A stretch of 7,619 nucleotides of DNA from Clostridiales bacterium (GCA_015058265.1 SVCR01000040.1:1-7619); one strand, 5' to 3'; counted from the first letter of the stretch, positions 1-7,047 are shown. Notes: a model not told the origin generated them from the sequence alone. Translations and numbers: made by a program.

Positions 1-1051
1 CTGCGATATATATAGCATCAGAACTGCTTGCTCCCTGCATGTAGCTGACTTTGCTATCCGTCACAGATATCTTGATAGCTGAGTCGGCCGGATAGTAGCC
101 GTCCGGAGCTGCAGTCTCCTGAAGCCTGTACTCACCGACAGTAAGAGCGCCGAGAGACATCAGGCCGTCAGTATCAGTGACACCTGTTGTCACAGGTACA
201 GCGCCCTCCTTAGGTGCATCAGTCGTATCATCATAGTCTTCTGCATGGTACAGGAAGAACTCCGCTCCTTCAAGAACTTCATCCGTTCCGGCACTGACCT
301 TCTTGACTCTGACGTTCTTAGTCTTACCGTTAGGAATAGTCATCATATAAGAAACGCTTGCCGTTTCCGGATCTATCGACTGAGTGATCCAGCCCTTCAT
401 GTAGTCCTCGCTGTTGATGACTACCGTTCCGTCTCTTCCGATCGTGAAGCAGATATCGTCGCCCAGCTTGTTGTAGCCTTGTGCCGCCTTAGTCTCTGTC
501 AGGTAGTAAGTGCCTGCATTGAGATCGTAAGTGATCTCATGAAGGATACCGCTTCTGTCAGTTACTATGTCTTCATAACCCGCCATCGGGGTGAAATCTT
601 TCACCTTCTGGCCCTGAGTATTAGTCACCTGTCTGTACAGGGCAAAATGCGCACCTTCAAGCGGATCTCTTACGCCTTGATCATTCGGAACAGCATCCAC
701 CTTCTTCACCAAGAGGTCGGCATTTCTGTTCTTGAAGGTGATGGTTGCAGCCATTGACGTATCAGCAGTGCTGATAGTATAGAAATCTTCGCTCAATCCG
801 CTGACTGTGACCTTTCCATCCTCGTCCAAAGTGATGGTGGCCGGTCTGTTCATTACGACATATCCCCTAGGCACTCTCGTCTCGGTCAGTGTGTAAGTTC
901 CGGCCGAGAGGTAAGCGATCGTGATAAGTCCATCCTCAGTTGAAGTGTAAGATCCTGCAGCTACATCCTTGCCCTCTTCATCCGTGAGAGTGAATTGCGC
1001 ACCTTCAAGCGGGTCTCCATACCAATCGGTCTTGAGCAGCTTGATGCCCGC
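1..1051 (-). repeat. Three tandem SpaA isopeptide modules (last cut by the window edge)
   Basis: Module 1 begins at residue 1798 (IKLLKTDW, K1804; LTETRVPRGY, E1854; closing TFKNRN, N1905). Module 2 begins at 1908 (LLVKKVD, K1914; LTETKAAQGY, E1983; closing TIPNGK, N2038). Module 3 begins near 2043 (VRVKKVS, K2048; LQETAAPDGY, E2109) and is cut by the left edge. Lys, Glu and Asn lie where the family forms its Lys-Asn bond with a catalytic Glu. Each also carries LEGA-F after the first strand, the SpaA hallmark. Confidence 0.88.
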
Positions 1052-4000
1052 ACGAGAGTTAGTCACTTTGTCCGTTCTGACATTCTCGTTCTGAGTCGTC
1101 TGCTCACCCGGTTCATAGGTCACTTTGTAATCATATCCGTCTTCTCTGTACTCTCCGCCAACCGGCTGACCGCCGATCACCAGAGTACCACCATCCTCGA
1201 TAGGCGTGACGCTGTCATACCCGGTAACGACGCCGTCTCCATCCACTTCTATGTCTCCTGTCAAAGTCACCTCACGCACTTCATAGTTGTCGAAAGGTGT
1301 ACCGCTCTGGAGATTACCGAAGAAGTAGTATATCGAAGTCTCTTTGTTCTTGAGACATCTGACAGTGTTATCCAGCATCTCATAGTCCGGATCATCAGAT
1401 GTGCCCTTGTTCACATATACAGCAAAGTATATGTTATCGTGTACTTCCATGAAGTCTTTGTCCGTCCAGATCTTTTCGACTGTCAGTCCCCAACCCTTCT
1501 GGTTGCTGACATGGAGCTCAGGGTCATTGTCTACCTCGATAGTTCCTGAGATCGGGACAGTTCTGGTGTTTTCCTCATGCCCCGCATCAGTACGTGTATA
1601 TCCGTCTTCAAGCCTGAGTGTATATCCCTTAGGCATCTCACGCTCTGCTTCTTCCACCTTGAACATCGTGCCGGCTATGAGGTTCCTTACCTCGACCTTA
1701 TAGTCAGCAGGGATCTTGGAGATCGATCCGTTCATGGATGTGATGAACTCTATGGTCTCCTTCTCTGCGCTGGACAGAGTAGCCATATATTCACTGAGGA
1801 CAGAATAATCTGTGATCGTGGAACCATTGTACTCAACAGGCTGGAATTCCTGATCGCCTGCAACGAATCTGCAGTATTCATCATTCTTATTCTTGATGAA
1901 ATATGAGTACAGACTCGCTAACGGAAGGTCATCCGGGTTCGCGTTCTCATCACCGAGATACAGCCTGTAATTGAACCAGGTCTTATCTTCAGGATAATGC
2001 AGTCTCCTGATCCCGTCAGAGTCATACAGTATCTTTTCTATGGTCATAGATCTCATCGCGCCATCGCGAACATGGTTGTCATAATCGACCTGAGATCTGT
2101 TTTCCGTTGAAGCCTCTGATGTCGCGTAATCCTGCCTTGCAGTTTTGCCTACTTTGTTCTGGGTATCGATACCTGTCAGCTCCTGGTCATTCGCTTTGAC
2201 CTTATCATAAACGTCAGGGTTGACGCCGCACTCTACGACATAGTATCTGTCAGTATCTTCAGGCAGCTCGACCTCTGCTGTCTGTCCCGGTTTGAGGAAG
2301 AATACGTGATCATACGCCTCAGTTCCGCCTGCCGGCGTGAACGACTCAGCATATTTCACAGTGTTTGTCGTTCCCTGATACTTGACCATTTCAGATTCAC
2401 CATCTTCAGCACCGAGGAGATGCGGCTGATCGCCTCCATCCTTCTTGCTGTAGTAGTAGATCTGATACGGGAACTCGATCAGATCATTTTCAGCCTCATC
2501 AGTTCCGGACAGCTTCTTGTTGAGGAGGAATGTACCCGGTCTTACAGCTGCGAGGTTGAAACGCATCTTCAGGTTGGATGCACCTGCGCCACGCTCCATG
2601 TACAGCATCTTCATATCGTGATTAGTGTAATCCTTGAAGACATAATTGCCCTCTTCATTCAGAGTGAATATCTCATCGAGCGTAGCATTGATCTCTGCTT
2701 CGCTCATTCCTCTGGACTGGTAATTCGATTTGAAGAGACTATACAAAGTAGTATTAGCAGGAATACCGGAGCCAGTCACTTTGCCCGTACGGAAGTTTAC
2801 AGATCCGACCTGAGCATAGTGTACGCCGCCGAGGTCAAGGACTAACTCGCCGTCAACATACAGCCAGAAGTCATCGTCTCCTGAAAATTCGAAGATGATA
2901 TCATGTCCCCACGCATCCAGGCCGTTGGCAGTCTGGGTAAAGCTGGCTGTCATCTCCATGCCGAAGAAATAATCGACGGTGGCTTCGGATCCTATCTTGT
3001 AAAGCGGTTCTCCCTTACGAGCGTTGGTATCAGGCAGCTCCTGAGCCAGAACGTCAGTCTGGTTAGTCACCAGATTTCCCTTCCAATCATAAGCATACTC
3101 ACCCGCATGGATCTCATTGTACGGCATGAATTGCCCGTGGATCCTTGTAGCACCCATTTCTTTATTATTTTTATTCGTGATAGTACCGATCTGGTCATAT
3201 ACAGTGAACGTACCATCATCGTTCAGATGGGCAAAGTTCTGAGTACTGTCATATTCGAAGTATCCGCTCTCATTGTAGATGCTCTCAAGGAACAGATGGT
3301 TGACCTCAGTAGAACCATCAGACTTAGCGATCAGATCAGCGAAAGATGTCTTTTTCCCACCATTTATTCCGGTCCCGACAGGATATCCATCCTCTTTGAG
3401 ATCAGTTGACAGTAAGCCTTTTAACCCGGTAGCAACACCACCGCCATCTCCGCCCATATATGCAAGCTGCTCTGAATCTCGATTGCTCGTCAATGGGTTA
3501 TTGAAGTTGAACATCTTCATAGTGATGCCGTACTGAGTGCTGTCTATAGTATCAACTGTAGTCAGCTTATCTTCAGTATCTACCGGATTGATGATCGCGA
3601 AGTAGAAGTCCTCAGCCTCAGAAAGCGGGCATGCTACGACTTTGCCATTCTCCGTCTTGAGTCCGGAATATGCATATTGATCATCATCCCAGGCGATGAT
3701 AGTGGTGTAATTCTCGCCATATCGTCTGCCGTTGAGATTGACTCCGATCGTGTCATCAGACAGGATCCTGTTTCCCGTCACCTGAGGGGCGATATAATCT
3801 CCATACTGGGTGTTCTGCAGCTCATAGTAGTGGTTGACTGTACCGTCAGGATTCGTGTACTCAGTGAACTCCCACAGAGCAGTATTGACACTGCTGCCGA
3901 TCCATTCGATGCCATCTCCTGTATCATAGCAACGCGCAAGTGAGCCATTATAGTCAACTACATAGAATTCATATTTCTTGGTCGTATCATTCCAGATACG

Positions 4001-6442
4001 TGTATATAGAACTACTTGCTGTCCGTTGTATACGTTCTGCGTATCTGAAACGCTTACCTTCTTAGCAGCATAAGTAGTAAAGTCTTCGTCTTTAAGGACG
4101 GACTCCTCTACCAGGTTGAGCCATGTAGTAGCTCCGCTGCCTGTTGCCGCTGTGAATCCTTTGACTGTATTGCCGTTAAGATCCGGAGCAAGACTGTAGC
4201 CATCAACAGTGAAGTGGTATTTGCCGCTGTTAGCCCCAGTTCCCGGAGTAGCAGATATCACCGATTTGTTTGCATCCGGCTCATCCTCAAGTGTGACATT
4301 GCCTCCATTGACAGTCAGATATTTCTTCTGTCCATCAACAACGGTCGTGATATAGTATCTATTCGAATCGATGCATTCGAATGTCCATTCAACGATATCG
4401 CTGTTCTCAGCAACGAGCAGGACACCATCGTTATCCAGTACGTCCGGACGCATGACCATATCCTTACCGGCCACTTCATCCTTATTGCCAACTTTGATAA
4501 CCTCAGCCGTAAGCGCTGTTGCTATCACTGAATCATTATGATAAGCGATGCCGTATGTAGCTCCATCAAGTTCATAGATATCAAACGGAGGTTCCAGAGA
4601 TGAAGAGTATGTCAGTTTGATCTGACAGTTGGCAGCATCACTGTTTTCTGGGTAGAATCGGATACCTTTCCCTCCATTGGAATACTGCATCCATTTATCC
4701 TGCCCCTTGACCTTCACATAGAACAACCCGTCAGCAGCCTGGCTGACCTCGAAAACTGTTCCGCCGCTATCTACCAATCCTATAAAATTACCGGAAGGAT
4801 TATTGACATATTTCTTAGCACCTTCCACATAAGTATATATACGGTACTCATTCTGCTGACCTTGTACCGGTTCGAAATACCATTCATCAGAAAGGGTAAT
4901 ATCTCTCGTCGTGACGAAGCATTTAGCAGTATTATTGTTGATATCATTCGTGAAATAAGTTGTACCGTCTTTATTTAATGAAAGAATGAACGCACTCTCG
5001 GTATTATCAGCGAGCTCAGCAAGGTCCTTCACGTGCCTGATCTCTGTTGAGACCGGCTCGGGTGCTTCGACGATAGCGTAGACTGAGAATGATCCGGCTT
5101 CGAAGCTGACAGTGTCTCCGCTGACATCTACATCATTGACCACATCCGGCTTAGACGCGTCATCGGCAAAGTGAAGGACTCTTGTAGCCGCCTGGGCGGC
5201 TTTGCTCCTGTCCTTATCGGCAAGCTCGATGCTCACATCGACAGGAGCACTGAGCTCGACCTTCTTGCCGTCTTTATCTACGATCTTGATATCAAAGAGA
5301 CGTGAATACTTAGCGGTCCCCTCTTCCCAGCCGAGAGCATCGCTGACTTTGGCCATATAATCATCATGGGAAGCACCGTCGGAGACTTCTTTGATCTCCA
5401 GTTCTGCGTCAGCAGGAACGCCTGCTTCAGGTGGACAAGATACTGAGATCTTGTAGTTATGTCCGTCTCCCGCGAGGATGGTCTTCTCGATAACAGTACT
5501 GATAACGCCGTATACCGAGAATGACTCGGCTTCGAATACAGCTTCTTCGACCTTGTCCTTGGCCAGTTTGACGTCGACATCCTTGTCCTTGAGGATCTCC
5601 GTCTCCACCTTGTCTTTATTATCAGTTTCGGTGAAGTGAACGACTTTGACATCATCGTTGTCGCCGACCTTCATATCCTTCTGCATGTCATTACCGAACG
5701 TAATGTTGACACTTACAGGATTCTCCGGTTCATACACTTCGCCGTCGACCAGCATAGTTATATCAAAGAATCTGGCAAAGCCCAGCTGCGCAGACGCTGA
5801 GTCCTTCTGGACTGTCTCCAGCGCCTGATCGCTGTATGTCTTATATTCTTCTGTATTAGTTCTGATCTCTTCAACCTTGAGTTCTGTATTGGCAGGAAGA
5901 CTCTTCTTAGGATCCGTGATCGTGACGGTAAAGTCCTTGCCCTTGAATTCAAGAATTCCGATCAGTTCTTCGGTCTCCTGTTCAATAAGGGTATTCTCCT
6001 CTTCTGAAGATCCATCCTCATTATTACCTTCATCGTTGTTGTCTTTATCGCTGTCACTATCAGAATCAGCTCCGGCAGCATTGGAAGGAGCCGGCCCGCC
6101 ATTTCCGCCATCAGGCTGCTCGTTCCTTTCTACCTCTACTACTTCTTCACTGACAACTGCTTCATTTGAGTCATTGTCTTTCGCTTCTGAAGAACCATCG
6201 AGTTCTATATTCTCTTCAGAATTGACGACTTGCTCTTGAGCTGCTTCCGGACCGTCGCCCATTGCTGCTTTCAGGACCCAGTCAGCATAATATGTATGAG
6301 TGATCCCAACTACAACGATCAACGCAAAGATAAGAGCAAGAGTTCTCTTGATCATTGTCCGTCTCTTCCCCTTGTTTCCGTTTCTATCCCCGTTGTTGTA
6401 CATGGATTCAAACATATAGCATCCAGGATCTAAATAATACAT
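1..6442 (-). CDS. Giant secreted multidomain adhesin with fibro-slime and SpaA/Cna_B domains (3' partial)
   Basis: One uninterrupted frame runs from ATG at 6442 through the left edge, at least 2147 codons. An in-frame TGA at 6457-6455 limits the start. ATG 6442 has a weak AAGAG ribosome site; ATG 6355 (M30) follows AAGGGGAAGAG and would begin directly at the signal segment MIKRTLALIFALIVVVGI, so either start is possible. Order seen: basic N-terminus and hydrophobic segment (about 34-48), Asp/Glu/Ser/Asn-rich linker (about 60-160), two related ~140-residue modules, three W-x-F modules (470-955), fibro-slime domain (about 972-1295), Cna_B-like domains (1297-1797) and three or more SpaA modules (from 1798). 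By family knowledge this is an extracellular, stalk-like adhesin stabilised by Lys-Asn isopeptide bonds. The C-terminus is outside the window, so an LPXTG anchor is expected but not seen. The ligand is unknown. The downstream partner genes cannot be seen. Confidence 0.93.
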   Translation of the reverse strand, partial: MYYLDPGCYMFESMYNNGDRNGNKGKRRTMIKRTLALIFALIVVVGITHTYYADWVLKAAMGDGPEAAQEQVVNSEENIELDGSSEAKDNDSNEAVVSEEVVEVERNEQPDGGNGGPAPSNAAGADSDSDSDKDNNDEGNNEDGSSEEENTLIEQETEELIGILEFKGKDFTVTITDPKKSLPANTELKVEEIRTNTEEYKTYSDQALETVQKDSASAQLGFARFFDITMLVDGEVYEPENPVSVNITFGNDMQKDMKVGDNDDVKVVHFTETDNKDKVETEILKDKDVDVKLAKDKVEEAVFEAESFSVYGVISTVIEKTILAGDGHNYKISVSCPPEAGVPADAELEIKEVSDGASHDDYMAKVSDALGWEEGTAKYSRLFDIKIVDKDGKKVELSAPVDVSIELADKDRSKAAQAATRVLHFADDASKPDVVNDVDVSGDTVSFEAGSFSVYAIVEAPEPVSTEIRHVKDLAELADNTESAFILSLNKDGTTYFTNDINNNTAKCFVTTRDITLSDEWYFEPVQGQQNEYRIYTYVEGAKKYVNNPSGNFIGLVDSGGTVFEVSQAADGLFYVKVKGQDKWMQYSNGGKGIRFYPENSDAANCQIKLTYSSSLEPPFDIYELDGATYGIAYHNDSVIATALTAEVIKVGNKDEVAGKDMVMRPDVLDNDGVLLVAENSDIVEWTFECIDSNRYYITTVVDGQKKYLTVNGGNVTLEDEPDANKSVISATPGTGANSGKYHFTVDGYSLAPDLNGNTVKGFTAATGSGATTWLNLVEESVLKDEDFTTYAAKKVSVSDTQNVYNGQQVVLYTRIWNDTTKKYEFYVVDYNGSLARCYDTGDGIEWIGSSVNTALWEFTEYTNPDGTVNHYYELQNTQYGDYIAPQVTGNRILSDDTIGVNLNGRRYGENYTTIIAWDDDQYAYSGLKTENGKVVACPLSEAEDFYFAIINPVDTEDKLTTVDTIDSTQYGITMKMFNFNNPLTSNRDSEQLAYMGGDGGGVATGLKGLLSTDLKEDGYPVGTGINGGKKTSFADLIAKSDGSTEVNHLFLESIYNESGYFEYDSTQNFAHLNDDGTFTVYDQIGTITNKNNKEMGATRIHGQFMPYNEIHAGEYAYDWKGNLVTNQTDVLAQELPDTNARKGEPLYKIGSEATVDYFFGMEMTASFTQTANGLDAWGHDIIFEFSGDDDFWLYVDGELVLDLGGVHYAQVGSVNFRTGKVTGSGIPANTTLYSLFKSNYQSRGMSEAEINATLDEIFTLNEEGNYVFKDYTNHDMKMLYMERGAGASNLKMRFNLAAVRPGTFLLNKKLSGTDEAENDLIEFPYQIYYYSKKDGGDQPHLLGAEDGESEMVKYQGTTNTVKYAESFTPAGGTEAYDHVFFLKPGQTAEVELPEDTDRYYVVECGVNPDVYDKVKANDQELTGIDTQNKVGKTARQDYATSEASTENRSQVDYDNHVRDGAMRSMTIEKILYDSDGIRRLHYPEDKTWFNYRLYLGDENANPDDLPLASLYSYFIKNKNDEYCRFVAGDQEFQPVEYNGSTITDYSVLSEYMATLSSAEKETIEFITSMNGSISKIPADYKVEVRNLIAGTMFKVEEAEREMPKGYTLRLEDGYTRTDAGHEENTRTVPISGTIEVDNDPELHVSNQKGWGLTVEKIWTDKDFMEVHDNIYFAVYVNKGTSDDPDYEMLDNTVRCLKNKETSIYYFFGNLQSGTPFDNYEVREVTLTGDIEVDGDGVVTGYDSVTPIEDGGTLVIGGQPVGGEYREDGYDYKVTYEPGEQTTQNENVRTDKVTNSRAGIKLLKTDWYGDPLEGAQFTLTDEEGKDVAAGSYTSTEDGLITIAYLSAGTYTLTETRVPRGYVVMNRPATITLDEDGKVTVSGLSEDFYTISTADTSMAATITFKNRNADLLVKKVDAVPNDQGVRDPLEGAHFALYRQVTNTQGQKVKDFTPMAGYEDIVTDRSGILHEITYDLNAGTYYLTETKAAQGYNKLGDDICFTIGRDGTVVINSEDYMKGWITQSIDPETASVSYMMTIPNGKTKNVRVKKVSAGTDEVLEGAEFFLYHAEDYDDTTDAPKEGAVPVTTGVTDTDGLMSLGALTVGEYRLQETAAPDGYYPADSAIKISVTDSKVSYMQGASSSDAIYIA
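648..1012 (-). repeat. 17-base exact direct repeat in adjacent SpaA modules
   Basis: TGCGCACCTTCAAGCGG (plus-strand reading) occurs at 648-664 and again at 996-1012, 348 bases (116 codons) apart. It encodes the PLEGA(Q/H) core of SpaA modules 1 and 2. The surrounding DNA is much more diverged, so the identity is local. Confidence 0.85.
1052..2554 (-). other. Chain of Cna_B-like stalk domains
   Basis: Residues of about 1297-1797 contain at least three domain openings of the h-x-h-x-K type: TFLLNKKLSG (K1309/K1310), MTIEKILYD (K1470) and GLTVEKIWTD (K1657). Each is followed by strands such as FPYQIYYY, FNYRLYLG and IYFAVYVN. FKVEEAEREMPKGY (about residue 1590) and YEVREV are the typical Glu-bearing strands. 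The pattern fits prealbumin-like Cna_B domains, which build rigid stalks through internal isopeptide bonds. Exact borders are uncertain and some domains are more diverged than the SpaA modules that follow. Confidence 0.7.
2558..3529 (-). other. Fibro-slime domain of the giant adhesin
   Basis: Residues of about 972-1295. The diagnostic core is FEFSGDDDFWLYVDGELV followed by LDLGGVHYAQVG (G1188-D1191 begin the acidic run). The domain opens with GITMKMFNFNNP and closes with YMERGAGASNLKMRFNL; both ends match the usual borders of fibro-slime (PA14-related) domains. These domains occur in surface and cellulose-associated proteins of Fibrobacter and in large adhesins of Firmicutes. A carbohydrate-binding role is inferred from PA14 relatives, where an acidic D-D loop holds calcium; it is not shown here. 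Confidence 0.85.
3578..5035 (-). other. Unassigned ~485-residue region with three W-x-F modules (possibly beta-trefoil-like)
   Basis: Residues of about 470-955. Three comparable motifs occur at regular spacing: DEWYFEP at W521, VEWTFEC at W686 and ALWEFTE at W857. Each is followed by a Y-x-I/L strand and then a Tyr-containing segment (KKYV, KKYLTV, GDYIAP). The alternation of W-x-F, Y-x-I and K-Y-L strands resembles ricin- or fascin-like beta-trefoil subdomains, which often bind sugars, but I cannot confirm this from sequence alone. The position between the N-terminal modules and the fibro-slime domain suggests a ligand-binding head. Confidence 0.5.
5069..5950 (-). repeat. Two diverged tandem ~140-residue modules (FEA-SFSVY repeats)
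   Basis: Copy 1 covers residues 165-314 (5501-5950) and copy 2 residues 323-458 (5069-5476). Matching landmarks in the same order are ELKVEEI / ELEIKEV, FARFFDITM / YSRLFDIKI, ENPVSVNITF / SAPVDVSIEL, VKVVHF / TRVLHF and the closing FEAESFSVYGVI / FEAGSFSVYAIV. The copies are well diverged, so the duplication is old. Modules ending in F-x-x-x-S-F-S-x-Y are common near the N-termini of large Firmicute SpaA-type adhesins. Their function is not known to me. A beta-sandwich fold is inferred from the alternating hydrophobic strands. Confidence 0.8.
5965..6250 (-). other. Acidic low-complexity linker of the giant adhesin
   Basis: Residues of about 65-160 are dominated by Glu, Asp, Ser and Asn, including a DSDSDSDKDNNDEGNN stretch and a Gly/Pro-rich patch (GGNGGPAPSNAAG). 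No hydrophobic core pattern is visible, so this is most likely a disordered spacer between the membrane/signal segment and the first folded module. Confidence 0.75.
6285..6355 (-). other. Signal peptide / N-terminal membrane segment of the giant adhesin
   Basis: Residues 30-53 of the giant protein read M-I-K-R followed by a hydrophobic run (TLALIFALIVVVGI) and then THTYYA-DW. The preceding residues 15-33 are rich in Lys and Arg (KGKRR, IKR), giving the positive-inside charge of a Sec signal. A cleavage after TYYA is plausible but not certain; the segment could also stay as a membrane anchor. Its wording differs from the TTYMLILPALTL type seen in the small upstream frame. Confidence 0.75.
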
Positions 6443-6462
6443 AGCGACTCTTTTTCACACAT

Positions 6463-6490
6463 ATTATACTATGCCGAGGCGTCAGTTGAA
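6463..6490 (-). promoter_or_regulatory. Putative promoter of the giant adhesin gene
   Basis: A perfect TATAAT lies at 6468-6463, with a weak TTCAAC at 6490-6485 as the best -35 candidate (16-base spacer). A start of transcription near 6456 would leave only about 14 bases before ATG 6442 but about 100 bases before ATG 6355. The -35 match is poor, so activation or read-through from upstream is possible. Confidence 0.5.
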
Positions 6491-6591
6491 CCGTCACATG
6501 CCATATCGCTTATGACTTTTTTCGCTTCCGCATAGAAATCCGTAGCTGATCTGGATACGATCTCTGATCTATTCGATGCAGGATCGATCAT
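6469..6591 (-). CDS. Doubtful 40-codon open frame in the spacer
   Basis: ATG at 6591 to TAG at 6471-6469 encodes MIDPASNRSEIVSRSATDFY and about 20 more residues, ending DASTDASA-like (DGSTDASA). No convincing ribosome site precedes it and I recognise no family. Its stop lies against the TATAAT box of the giant gene. It may be a chance frame or a relic of a decayed gene; its codon use is similar to that of the neighbours (ATC, GCA, TCA, AGA). Confidence 0.2.
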   Translation of the reverse strand: MIDPASNRSEIVSRSATDFYAEAKKVISDMACDGSTDASA

Positions 6592-6632
6592 TCTGTTCTT
6601 ACATTTTCAATTGTTTTCTCACATTACAATAC

Positions 6633-6664
6633 GGCCCTACCTGCATCTCATTTCAGATAGAGCC
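6633..6664 (-). terminator. RNA hairpin downstream of the small frame (terminator or attenuator candidate)
   Basis: On the minus-strand transcript GGCUCUAUCUG (6664-6654) pairs fully with CAGGUAGGGCC (6643-6633), 11 bp including two G-U wobbles, around a 10-base loop. On the plus strand the wobbles become A-C mismatches, so the structure favours minus-strand RNA. It sits 36 bases past the TAG of the 63-codon frame. The following GUAUUGUAAUGU is only moderately U-rich, so termination would be inefficient. Confidence 0.45.
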
Positions 6665-6700
6665 TTACCCATATGTCGAAATGTCAAATATCGATGAGTC

Positions 6701-6892
6701 CTATTCGTCAAAAGCAGATGGAACATCTATGCCCCCTTGCTGTACAGCGGTATCTCGATCAAGCGTCAACGCCGGAAGGATCAGCATATACGTGGTGACG
6801 AATACAACTACTGCAGCCAGGACGACAATCACTGATCTGGTCATGCTTCGCCCTGAGATCAGTTTTCCCAGCTTCTGCAGGAATTTGCCCAT
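6701..6892 (-). pseudogene. 63-codon adhesin N-terminus: membrane segment only, then stop
   Basis: The frame begins MGKFLQKLGKLISGRS, continues with a hydrophobic span (about residues 19-42, VIVVLAAVVVFVTTYMLILP) and ends with ALTLDRDTAVQQGGIDVPSAFDE and TAG. The R-S-x-T-R-S ... TTY-x-LILPALTLDRDTA pattern is, to my knowledge, the standard start of very large SpaA-type surface proteins in Eubacteriales, where hundreds to thousands of residues follow. Here nothing follows: several stops in every useful frame lie before the giant gene. ATG 6892 was chosen over ATG 6937 because AGGGGGAG sits 3 bases upstream (core AGGGGG 5-6 bases away). It is most likely the stub of a deleted adhesin; a genuine small membrane protein is the alternative, supported by its intact promoter and ribosome site. 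Confidence 0.65.
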
Positions 6893-6895
6893 GAT

Positions 6896-6903
6896 CTCCC
6901 CCT
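6896..6903 (-). promoter_or_regulatory. Strong ribosome binding site deciding the start at 6892
   Basis: AGGGGGAG just before ATC-ATG (6892) is a strong Shine-Dalgarno match. The upstream in-frame ATG at 6937 has only tattttca before it, so translation most likely begins at 6892. Confidence 0.75.
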
Positions 6904-6954
6904 TTCTGGCTGTGTAGAAAAGGACATGCTCCCCCATTGAAAATATTCTGTTCG

Positions 6955-6983
6955 ATTATACAATTATTTATCTATTATATCAA
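6955..6983 (-). promoter_or_regulatory. Near-consensus sigma-A promoter for the 63-codon frame
   Basis: TTGATA (6983-6978), a 17-base AT-rich spacer and TATAAT (6960-6955) match the housekeeping consensus at 11 of 12 positions. Transcription would begin near 6948, leaving a leader of about 56 bases before ATG 6892. It lies in the 155-base gap after the LPMTG gene, which otherwise shows no clear terminator. Confidence 0.8.
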
Positions 6984-7047
6984 CGATTCTAACTCCTTTT
7001 TAACAATGTTCTTATCAATATAGAATTGCATCTATCTGCATCTTTCT

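Noticed and set aside
5278..5952. Minus-strand frames of 125 and 64 codons at 5278-5655 and 5758-5952.
   Set aside because: They are in another frame of the giant gene, and their Arg/Ser/Lys-rich sequences match no domain, whereas the main frame shows the repeated SFSVY modules.
245..6433. Many plus-strand open frames of 60-184 codons between 245 and 6433.
   Set aside because: They lie antisense to one uninterrupted 2147-codon frame with clear domain motifs, give compositionally odd proteins without recognisable families, and are expected shadows of that codon usage.
6572..6586. Small inverted repeat TCGAT-GCAGG-ATCGA as an operator.
   Set aside because: Five base pairs is too short to distinguish from chance in this GATC-rich DNA.
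6443..6700. Riboswitch (for example c-di-GMP) in the spacer before the giant adhesin.
   Set aside because: Apart from the 11-bp hairpin I see none of the conserved core sequences of known adhesin-controlling riboswitches.
6576..6917. Plus-strand frame of 113 codons across the spacer and the 63-codon frame.
   Set aside because: No ribosome site or family; the opposite strand carries a near-consensus promoter, a strong Shine-Dalgarno and a conserved membrane motif.
6898..6936. Two G5 tracts as slipped-strand phase-variation sites.
   Set aside because: Five bases is short for efficient slippage; the second tract is explained by the ribosome binding site.
6893..6937. Start of the small frame at ATG 6937 (78 codons).
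   Set aside because: No Shine-Dalgarno precedes it; the added residues MGEHVLFYTARKGEI do not look like the family start, and AGGGGGAG sits before ATG 6892.
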